DNA of 15,221 bases from Lunasporangiospora selenospora. Its lineage: Eukaryota; Mortierellomycota; Mortierellomycetes; Mortierellales; Mortierellaceae. The DNA is taken from NCBI GenBank assembly GCA_015680635.1, contig JAABOA010000230.1, positions 4,098-19,318 of the forward strand, given 5' to 3'. Under the pieces are notes generated by a model. It saw only the letters and a list, made by a program, of their open reading frames with translations, did not search any database and was not told where the DNA came from. The position numbers and the translations under genes are program-made. Shown in pieces: positions 1 to 9,184 of the stretch (the stretch's first letter is position 1; each line of letters opens with the position of its first letter).

Positions 1-111
1 AAAAAAAAGATGAGCATAGGGTCGGCCAGCAACAGGCGCTGAATAGTCTCGCATTTTTGGATTTCGATAGTTTGTATGTGTGTGGGCGCGAGGTGTTCGA
101 GTTTTCCATAC
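1..111 (-). other. Probable SLX4 intron 4, truncated by the window edge
   Basis: On the minus strand the SLX4 frame reaches the codons for TYQ and then meets GTATGG, a usable donor. The sequence ends at the window edge in a pyrimidine run (CTCATCTTTTTTTT), typical of the approach to an acceptor. Read this way, the last coding exon or exons lie outside the window. An alternative is that these bases are coding in a shifted frame, since one frame is open right to the edge (see findings). Confidence 0.5.
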
Positions 112-3100
112 CTGGTAGGTAAGAAACTGTCTTCGGATCTGCTTGAACGAATTCAAAAACTGATGTAACTGATTCTCTAGATCGATTATCGAGGACTCGG
201 GATCCAGATCTTGGTCGTCATCCTCAAAGTCTTGAGACGCTTCTTCCAAATATGCATCCTTAATCGCTTTCATCTCGTCTTCTTCAGGACCAGCCAAGTC
301 TCCGTCCATATCACTCGAAGAATCAGCCCTATCGACCTCATCCATATCCAGCGCATTGATGGACGAGGGCAGGTCATCCTCACTCGGCAGGTTTCGGGTT
401 AGGTCAACACTGCTTGTACTACGGTATCGCTTTCGTGAGTCGTCAATCGGAGTAGCGTCCTTATCAAAAGTTCTCAAAGGCGCCATGTCCATAGAAGAGC
501 TCCTTCGACGCTCAATACGACCAAATCGAGTGCCATTATTTGGAAGTAGCGCGGTCCTGCCTCTTGAAAGAGTTTTTGGTTGACCAAGAGACCCGGCCAG
601 TCCGGCGGCTTCGTCTTCTGAATCCGACATGTGCACAGACTCTCGTCGTTGTTTCTGACTAGAGCCAGAGGCGATGTCATCAAAGCGCTGCCGCTTCCTC
701 GTTTCGCTCCGATTCTGTTGAATGGTTGTCGATGAAGATGGACGAGAAGAAGAAGAAGATTCTTCATCAGTCAGTTCCATCTCTAGTTCTTGTACCGTAG
801 ATGTTGAAGTTTGGCCATGACCAGCTTTCAGTGAAGTCCAAAGCGCAGTCAATTGGTCAACCAGGGATCGCTTCGTACCAGCCTTGAGTCCAAATGTGGC
901 GGCTGACATTCGGAGACGCGCTACAGACATGGCTTCATAGTTGGGCATCTTTGTCTGCGCACGGATGACTGCTACCGCCTTGGCACTCTCTGCAGCCATG
1001 GCTTCTGCTCGAATCGCCACTCTTGACTTGCGCGTCGGTGTGCTGGCTCCACTTCTTGGGAGGCCTTGCGATAGCGACCGCGACTGGGATTGTGAGAAAG
1101 CTAGTTGAGAGGGCGGTTGCGAGTCATCTTTACTCTTGGCTCCTCTTTTCGCCTTTGCTCCAAGACGTGCTCCTGGTACAGTTGTCTGAGAGACTGACGT
1201 CGTGGCCCTTGCTTGACTTGACTCTGTGGAAAAGTTGGAGTGATCGATAGAGGCTCTTACGGAGCGCTGACTCTGAGACTGTGTACGGTACTGTGAGTGT
1301 GAGGCTCGTTGAGAAGCCGAATAGCCCAGAGATTCTAGCACCTCATCTTCATCGGAAACTATAGGCGAAAGAGGAGCTTCAATAACCTCTGGTTCGTTGT
1401 CATGATCCGAGGTGCTTTCAGAATGTCCTGCCTTGCTCACCAACGGGAGGCCATATAAAGAATCCAATTTTTTTCGGCGTGGAGGAATGGTAGCTTCATC
1501 TTGACCGAGGTTTCCATTATCTGGATACTGGCGTATGCCAAGAGTGTTGGTTGAAGGTGTGGTCGTCGCTAATGGGCCTGTGGACCTAATTGCAGTTCCA
1601 GCCCTTCGACGAGGAAGCCTCTTAAGAGGACTACCTTCGTCCTCCTCCTCCTCATAATACACTTGACATGCAGCAGATTCAGTCTCTGCATTTCTAGTAC
1701 TCTTGGTCAAACCCAAGCGAGGTGGCACCGCGGCACGCAAGAGCGGTGACTCGTCCAATGAGATTATTGATGATAAAGGCGGGCTTTGGATGATATTGTC
1801 ATCATCCCACTCTAGAGTGCTGATTTGATCACGGCCAAGTGCCTCCACGGCAGAAGTAGTAGCAGTAGACTTTCGAGGAACACTGCTAGAGTTGCCATTG
1901 TTGATGTCTCGTGTCCTAAAGATGCCGACTGGATATCCAAGCTTGGAGAGATCCAGGGGTGGAGGTAAAGCTGAGGGAGGAGAGAATACGCTACTATCAC
2001 GAGAACGTGGCAGTGGTACAGCGTCACTCCTAAAGGACGCATTGGCTAGGTCCTCTACCTCGAGAGTCACGTTTGTGCTGACCCTACATCGAGTCGACCT
2101 TGCTGAGGTTGGAAACGACAGTGACTTTGTATTGTCATGCTCTGTATCCTCAATTGGGAATGAATAATCGTCCAATCCAAAAGTCGCTTCAATTCGCTCG
2201 GTTGGTGCGATATTTGGACTGTAATGATCCATGTCCATGTACATATCGTCTCCTTCTATATCTGAGAGTTGCTCTGGCTGGGATTCTGTAAATCGTCTGA
2301 TACCAGTATCCGGCAACGATTCCAACGCTGGAGTAACATGTTCACCCGAGTCCAGCCTTGAATACCGTAATGAAGGAGAGACGGGACGACGATATCCGTC
2401 GAGATCCTGACTAAGATCTTCGTTGAGGTCAAATTGAGCAGCGTCATCCTCCATTGTCATTTCATCCGACAGGTCTGGATCTAAACCAGAGACTACAGGG
2501 TGCTTTTCGAGCGACTCGATGATCTATTGAGACAAAAAAATAAATGTCGGAAAGGGCACCATACCAGACAACTAGTTAGTCAACATCAACAGTTTTACTC
2601 TTTTATATGACTAGGATTCCAACAAAGGATAGCTGCTCCTCTTACCTTTGCATAAGCTGTCTGCTTTGCTAGCTGGATTTGGACTTCCATTTCATGCAAA
2701 TGTGAAAGAATGTCCTTCTTTAACGTGGTCGCAAATAAATCCGTGTATTCACTGGACCTTTGGCCCTTCGAAGATGCCCGACGCGCCCTCGAGATGGACC
2801 ACAAAGGTGAATCATACTGAAAAATAAAAGTTTCCACAGTGCCATAGATAGCCAGGAGAATACAAAGAGACAATACCTTTTTATTAGCGACACGACATTG
2901 AATAATGCTATCCATTGACTCACATTGTAATATGTATATTTTTTTTATTCATTAGTAGAGATCTACTTGGTTTACCTTGTTATCCTGGTCCTGTTCATCT
3001 CCACCCAACATACCAGGATTGTCAGTCCCTTTAGTGGTGGCCTCGGACAAGGCTCGTCCGTCGCGTTGAAGAAACCGTCTCATAAACCGAGAAACGTACT

Positions 3101-5387
3101 TTTCTTTATCAAAGACCATTTTCGACCGTCTGCCAAGGGCCTTCTGTGAGGGTATTGATTCAGGCTGCTTCCTTGGAAAAGTCTTTTCCGAATCCTCATG
3201 AAGGTTCAGGTCGTCAATATCACCGGTGTCCTTGAGATGAGATAGACCCCAGAGAGATCTTTTGGGCGACGTGTCGGACTCAGAGGACTGAGACTGATCA
3301 AGGTTTGAATTGACTTTTCCAGATAAAGGAAACCTAGATGGTCGCCAGGGAGGAGTATGGAGTGGACTAGAAGACCTGCCTTGATGATTGCATTGGCTAT
3401 TACATACACCGTTCGCTGTACAAGACGGCCATGGGCCGCGAGTACCACTACTGGTAGGTCCATCGATGTCTGGGAAGAGCAAAGCACCAACGTTTGCTTG
3501 AATCAAATCCTGGACCTCTGCAAAAGGAAGGATCGTTGTTTCATTCCTATCTCTCTCCTGTTTCCTTTTTCGCTTGTTGGGTCCTCCATCTGTAGTAGAT
3601 TCTTTTGGAAGGGGAGTCATTGTCCAGACAATAGACGCCCTGCGAGGGCGAGGTGTTCCTGATGGACTTGATGACTCTGATTCGGATTGTTGAAAGGACA
3701 ATGACAATGCTAGCGCAAGTTGAAGACTTTCATCCTGTTGATCCTCTTGCATTCTCTGGAGTTTAGAAGGCCTTGGGGTTCTCGACGACGCTGGGACCGA
3801 CACGGTAGTGATGATTGCATCGGAAGTAAAGTCGGCGTCCATGGTCTCTGTCAGTGAGGCTACCTGCTTTTGAATAATACCACTACTTTTGGGTCGCGTC
3901 GTCCTTGTGGATGTTGGCGTGGTCACGGGTGTTGCTGAAGAATAACCATGCTGCTGTTGATGTTCATCATCCTGGCTATGCTCCGACAAATAATCTTGTA
4001 CGTGTTGAGAGGCACTGGGGTCTCCTAAAGTCCCGAGGACAAGCGAGCGCTCATACCGCTCTTTCAGTAACCGCAACTGGTAGAGTAGACTCTGAACAGT
4101 CCGCTTGTGGGCCTTTGCGCAACGCTTCATATGGTCCACCTTTTGCCTTGCCTTCTTAGGTGCGTTGTCTTTTTGTCCGGCTCTGGCTTTTCCTTTCAGC
4201 GGCCAATCTTGCTTACAAATAGGACACCTCTTTACGCGTGCTAGATAATCAAGCTGCTCGCCAGCAAACGCCACTTGACTAGAAGAATACCCTTGGACGC
4301 GTGCATTCAAATCCAAGGATTGGATAGCATCCTGTTCTGCTTGATTATCATCCATACAGTTGTTGACATGGTATTCCACTCTGGCAGCATCCAAGTGCGA
4401 CAGATTCTTTCCGCATATCATGCACTCATTCGGGCCGTTGTCGACAATTGACTCTATATCAAAGTCCAACCCTGTGTAAATCAAATCCGGTTCTACCTCA
4501 TCCAGGAGGTATGCTGAGGGGAGGGCTGATCCGCTTACATCCGTTGCAGCGACTAGGTCGGATAGAAATGGATTGGAGGTCTCTGGAGAAAGAGACCAGC
4601 GAGTTGGTGCTGTCGGTTGGCATGGAGAGTTACTGATCTCTCGAATAACTGATGTAGTACCTAAAGCGTCAGGTTGACCAATGTGGTAGACTTCTTGGGA
4701 TGGAGTTGGGTCTCTATAATCGTCGGCGCTGCCTTGGGAACTAGGGATTGACTCTTGTGTGAATTTTGCGCTCGAGGGTGGATAATCTTCCAATAATCGC
4801 TCTGCCTGACGCTCTGCGCCACCAATTTTTGGGCGCCACTGAGGAAGGGCAGGCTCTGTGTCCGATTCGGATTCAGAATCAAGGACAACAATCCTATTTG
4901 AATCGAATGCTGTTTTTGTTGGAATGGATGGCTCTGCTGGCACAATCGAGCAAATGGCCATGGGCGTATAGAGACTACTCCTTGACTCCAACTCGCAATC
5001 ACTCTCTTTACTGGCGTTAACATCTGGCAGAGCAGTGGTTGATTCCCCGAGAGAAGATCTCTCTGTTGTCCTTTTAGATGGTTTCTTCAGGGACAAGGTA
5101 GATCTCGTTTTTGGTATCGTGGGGGTGGAGCCAGTGGTAGTATAGGCTGACATTGCATTCAACTGAGAATGTGTTGGAGTCGATTCGGAGGGGCCATCCT
5201 GTCCATGTTTTTGATTGTCCAAAGATGCTCCTCGTGTGACTGAAAAGGATGCCGGACGCTTCAAACGAAGCTTGGTTGGTGTAGTAGGAAGGATGACATC
5301 TCGGTGCCGGAGATTGTGTGGAGTCGAGGGCTCAAAGTCGTCGTCATCGTCGTCATTGCCACTTTTAGCGACTGGCTTGGATCCCAT
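1..5387 (-). CDS. SLX4: SLX4-like structure-specific endonuclease scaffold (3' end beyond window)
   Basis: Nuclear scaffold that binds and activates the SLX1 nuclease at branched DNA. Exons (minus): 5387-2976, 2918-2877, 2816-2646, 2523-112; introns 2975-2919, 2876-2817, 2645-2524 and one opening at 111. All three complete junctions are phase 0, and the joined frame is open for 1679 residues, near the size of animal SLX4. Seen: an acidic run of six Asp near the N terminus; a UBZ4 finger C322/C325/H340/C344; a second finger C388/C391/H419/C423 followed by a helix; a UIM-like motif at 552-566 (DESLQLALALSLSFQ); basic nuclear-localisation-like patches; and the SLX1-binding region starting at 1401 (MPNYEAM, then FGLKAGTKRSLVDQL). 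A helix ending FLTYQ (1675-1679) fits the second half of that domain. The start is the first ATG, 106 bases from the S2P stop. The paired UBZ4 fingers and the C-terminal domain together make SLX4 the best assignment. Ser-rich linkers are not diagnostic. Confidence 0.86.
2919..2975 (-). other. SLX4 intron 1, with in-frame stop if retained
   Basis: A 57-base intron: donor AAG|GTAAAC, near-perfect branch site TACTAAT, acceptor GTGAG|TCAATG. Splicing joins ...QDNK to SMDSII... in phase 0. If the intron is retained, translation stops at base 2952 after seven extra residues, giving an 811-residue product that keeps both UBZ4 fingers and loses the SLX1-binding region. Confidence 0.75.
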
Positions 5388-5493
5388 GACTTAGGCAAAA
5401 GTGATTAAAAAGGGCGCAGGAGTCATGGGTGGAGGGAGGAGGGAAACAGTGAAGAAACAGCAAATAGAAAATTTATTGATTTTTGGCGCGCCG
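5388..5493 (-). promoter_or_regulatory. Compact S2P 3' end / SLX4 upstream region
   Basis: These 106 bases separate the S2P stop codon from the SLX4 start codon, both on the minus strand. They must hold the S2P 3' untranslated region and at least part of the SLX4 promoter and 5' leader. No clear TATA box is visible. The half next to SLX4 is purine-rich on the plus strand (GGGTGGAGGGAGGAGGG). Such a short gap suggests overlapping transcripts, which is inference. Confidence 0.5.
5472..5477 (-). terminator. Polyadenylation signal AATAAA for S2P
   Basis: The minus strand reads AATAAA (TTTATT on plus), 16 bases past the last base of the S2P stop codon. It is followed by a TTTTCTATTTG stretch. A canonical hexamer this close to the stop implies a very short 3' untranslated region. 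Confidence 0.55.
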
Positions 5494-7866
5494 CTACCGT
5501 AAGACAACCGTTACAACCATCTGGATCAAACTGCCCACTATTACAGCACTAAGCAGCACAGTCGTACTAGTGACAATTCCCCTGACAATTCTAGAGCCTT
5601 TTGAAGACTGAGCTGTCAACATGCCCAAGGCATTCGCTACGGCCACGGATCCATCACCCAACAAGCACTCTCCAAGACTTGTGCGGAGTGATTGTGTCGA
5701 CATGAAACTATGTTGGATAGAATAAAGAAGTGCTACCAGTGATTTAAGGGCATGGTGACCATCTAAATGGCGCGCAGGAACAATATTCAGGATTGAAAGC
5801 GCCAACGAGAACGACATTGTGTACTGGATTGTCAAGAGCATGGCGTTTGGAAGCCCGAGGGGAAGAAAAGACCACCGTACAGCGATTGAGGTGACCTTGA
5901 CTGCCTCCCAGACATCCTTTTTATCTCCTTGATAAAGGACAGTTTGTCCTTCGGGTGACTTTCCTTCCTTGTCCTTGACATAGAGGGGTTGAACGTAATG
6001 AATCCGAATCATGGACGCTGAACTGTAGGCGTTGAATGGTCGATAGCAAGAATAGCCTTCGTCGCAGGTCGGCTTCTCAGGCGTACAGCGAGAGACTGAA
6101 GTCGAACCGAGAATATCGACAGAGGGAAGACATTGTCCATTTTTAGCCAAAACGCGTTCCTGACTTGGGCTATAAGGTCCTGATTCGGGCATGAGCGGAT
6201 CAAATGGGGTGAAGCACGAGAGCGACATATCATTGGAGTGTCCAAACGGCATCTCTTTCGAGAATAGACAACAGTCGGAAGTTTTGACTAGAGTATATCC
6301 AGAAAGATTTTTTAGTAAAAATTTACACCGCCCAGCCTACTAGACATTAGCACGCGTTATCATTTCCAATGACATACCAAAGAGTAATGATTGTGGGACA
6401 CAGAAGCCCATGGTGCCAGTCTCCTCTATGTCTTGTTCGCCTTCAGGAACCAAAAGAGTTTTTGACCACACCTCAAGAGGGTCGCCTGCAAGAACTACAT
6501 CATCAATCTTTGTTACTATACTTCCAATTTGTAAATGTCCTGACAATGGCGACGTCTGCCCATTGGGGTTGTCAATTGAAGTTAGAAACTAGTGAATACA
6601 ACCTTAACGTATCCTGGTCGATGAAACAGGAAAATATATAGACTTACCGGTGCAATATCCACAACTGTCAAGCCATTGTTCATCTGTGCCCATCCCATGA
6701 TTCTGAACGACAGCTGGAGAGCGCCACTCATGAGGAAAATCCATGCGGCCAAAAAGAGTACGACATTATTCCAGACTCCCGCGCAAACCACCCGCAGTTG
6801 TTGAATTGGAGACATCGCTGCCAAGGCACGAGCGGATATGTCAACAAAGGCGCCAGGGTATAATATGTACAGAACGATGCCCGATGACAATATCTGGGTT
6901 TTTTCACTAGCCATTCACCAATTAAACTTTGAAAGTTAGCGTGGCATTGAATGAATAAGGCTTTCCTCCTCTATCGAATACTGCTATGAAGAAAGGATAA
7001 AAGATGTCCTTACCGACCAGCAGCAATGGCATGGCCTGCTTCGTGCACGACTCCAGAGACTAAGAGTGCAATTAAATAATATGGCAAATGGGAAAGAGGT
7101 AGGGTGATTCCTGGGATCTGGATACACGTAGCATGTCAGAATGTGCCACCCCTGCTTCATATATTCATTCAAGATAGTTGCACAAGTAGCACATACCACA
7201 GGTACAAGCACCATATCACTTCCGTCCTGCTCGTATCCCGGACTTTGTGGGACAGACTCGGCTTCGACGTTTCGTTTTCTGAAATGATGAGTCGGTGCAT
7301 TCTCATGAACCCCAGGTCTTGACTCCAGCCCTTCTTGAGGCCACAGCGTCAACAGGTACGACAGCCCAAGAACTAATAGCTTTATCGCCGCATAAAGAAG
7401 TAATGTCCAACCAGCTATCATAGCCAATAATCCAAACAGGACTCCTGTACCATACCATATTCTCCAAAAGATTGAGAGTCGGGGTGAGTTGCCGAGTTGA
7501 AAGAAGAATGAGTTTAGACTTGTAGTCGAAAAGCGGATGAAAAAGGGCTTGATTGATAGGCCGCTTAACAATGACGACGGTGTCTTGGAATAAGGAGGAG
7601 GTACGCCCGTGGTTGCAGTTGGTAAAAGCTCATACTCCTATGCGAGTCAAAAAGAGGAATCGACATTAGATCATGCACAAAAAAAAAGAAAGGAACGATG
7701 CTGAATGAGATGCATGACGAGTCGAATGCAGAAGAGGACATACAGGGCCACTTCCAGGGCCAACGGGTATGTTGGGTCGATTAACGAATCGCTTTAGTAG
7801 AAAGAGAAAGAGATGAATGCCGGCCCAGGTGGCCAAGAAAGGCAAAAGCAACTGGGCAATCCCCAT
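5494..7866 (-). CDS. MBTPS2: Site-2 protease (MBTPS2/S2P-like membrane zinc metalloprotease)
   Basis: Intramembrane metalloprotease that makes the second cut in membrane-bound transcription factors such as SREBP/Sre1, in the Golgi or ER membrane. Exons (minus): 7866-7744, 7637-7197, 7117-7014, 6906-6648, 6555-6378, 6287-5494; spliced product 632 residues (human about 520). Seen: an N-terminal membrane segment ([14 protein letters not shown]); the conserved IKPFFIRF block leading into further hydrophobic segments; IPGITLP then zinc motif HEAGH at 213-217; YPGAFVD at 239-245; a PDZ-like stretch from 310 ([12 protein letters not shown]); a cysteine-rich luminal-type part (SDCC at 372-375); and the second metal-binding motif LDG at 543-545 inside [11 protein letters not shown] final hydrophobic segment ends at the stop. 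All junction phases agree, and branch sites such as GCTAAC are visible. Catalytic residues are intact, so it should be active. The ATG is the only one placing the first membrane segment in frame. Confidence 0.93.
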
Positions 7867-9184
7867 TCCCGTCAGAGTCTCTTTTTTTTGGCTGAGCTGA
7901 ATGTGAGTGCTTGTGTGGGAGGGGGTATCACAAAGTAAATTAAGAGTGTCCTGTCCTTGCTCGAGTGAGATGCAATGAGGAGATCATTGCCGACGGGAAA
8001 ACATATAAAACTGAAAAAATACAAGGACGGTTTGGCACTCAACCCCGGGTTCTCGGTCTTTTGGTGGGCTGCATCATTGGTCACTCCGCTCGAGACACAA
8101 AATCTCGAGAGCTGGACACAAATATCCATCCCCTTCTCTCAACGGTCTCCTTTCCTACCATATTGCTACGCATAAATCTAGATTGACATTCTGAGAAACA
8201 TCTTGGAGAGGTAATGGGCAAACTTTACCTGTGTTTAATATCGAATAATAAAGTCAATTGCAGCGCCCTTTTTCTTTGTAACTGGTCCTTGGGATCCAAA
8301 TGGAGCTATCCTAGTCTGCTCTGCGTGTCGCAGGGAGCCTCCATCGCGCATCTGAAGGCATTTTTTGCTTGATATTCCACCAGCTTAATATAATAGATAC
8401 CTGTGGCGGGGTAAACAGTCCTCACAAATGGCCCCGGTGTAACACGCGAGTGGGTTCGATGTTTCTGCAATCGCAATCCATATCGCTGTATTCACTCCAC
8501 GACTTGATCGAATGGTCTCGTTGGAATGAACTATAATGTAATAGTTGGTGGCAAGGGGGGCGTAGTTTGGTGGCAAGGAGATGTGGTGAGAATGGGCTCA
8601 GTGGGAAGGGACAGACCATCACACAATTCAATCTAATCTAATCCAAACTACTCCTTCACTGTCAAACTACGTCCTCTTAGACACCAACTATTACAAAAGA
8701 GCGAGACAAATATGATCACAGGCCTCTATGCTATGGGCGCCGCGCACAAGTCTGTTATTGCCAGAGGAATAGTGTTCATGAGCGATTCGCCAATTACAAA
8801 AGTAGGAACAAACTCGAAGGGGAATCGAAAACATGTATTGACATCTGATACTGTCTATCTAAAGTACGTTGAGGGGTCTAGTCAATCACCTCTGCTGTTC
8901 AAACTTCCCCATCTTAATCTACTACACCACAGCACGCCTGCGATGTAAGAAAGATTATGTTACAGCAGTATTTACTGGTAATGGTGGCATTGTCGATCAT
9001 CTCGAGATGGCTCTTGGCCTGCTTCTCTATCGACGGCATGCCTCTTGCTATTGCACGGTTTACTCTGATAACACAGTCCGCATGCTGGCCTCGCTCTTTG
9101 ACTTCTCTGTTTCCTGTGCAAGCTTACGTTCGTCCCACGAGGTAGAGAAGTCAAGTGAATGGGGAGCTTCCTACCTTAACAGTC
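7867..9184. other. Long intergenic region upstream of S2P
   Basis: About 1.3 kb between the S2P start and the stop of the 814-residue protein gene, both on the minus strand. It should carry the S2P promoter at its left end and the 3' flank of the neighbour at its right end. Many short ORFs occur in all frames, but none shows a recognisable domain. A TATAAA lies near 8004 on the plus strand with no clear gene behind it. A GGTTCGA near 8453 resembles a tRNA T-loop, but no cloverleaf forms around it. The only item with gene-like structure is the weak spliced ORF listed separately. Confidence 0.6.
8712..8948 (+). CDS. Possible small spliced protein gene (weak)
   Basis: A plus-strand ORF opens at 8712, with a second ATG at 8778. 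A good-looking intron follows at 8864-8932: donor GTACGT, pyrimidine-rich end CTACTACACCACAG, 69 bases. Splicing gives 55 residues from the first ATG, or 33 from the second, ending NTPAM at the stop codon 8946-8948. The middle reads ITKVGTNSKGNRKH, which faintly recalls small fungal hypothetical proteins with a GTNSQGN motif; that comparison is from memory. No domain is evident, and the downstream exon may be mis-chosen. It could equally be a non-coding spliced RNA or chance. Confidence 0.22.
   Translation: MITGLYAMGAAHKSVIARGIVFMSDSPITKVGTNSKGNRKHVLTSDTVYLKYVEGSSQSPLLFKLPHLNLLHHSTPAM

Noticed and set aside
2952-5387. The 811-residue ORF as a stand-alone complete gene
   Set aside because: Its last seven codons lie in an intron with a strong branch site. 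Phase-0 splicing continues into exons carrying the SLX1-binding region, so it is better read as exon 1 of SLX4.
8385-8470. Possible tRNA because of GGGTTCGA
   Set aside because: No acceptor stem, D-arm or anticodon arm can be paired around the T-loop-like heptamer on either strand.
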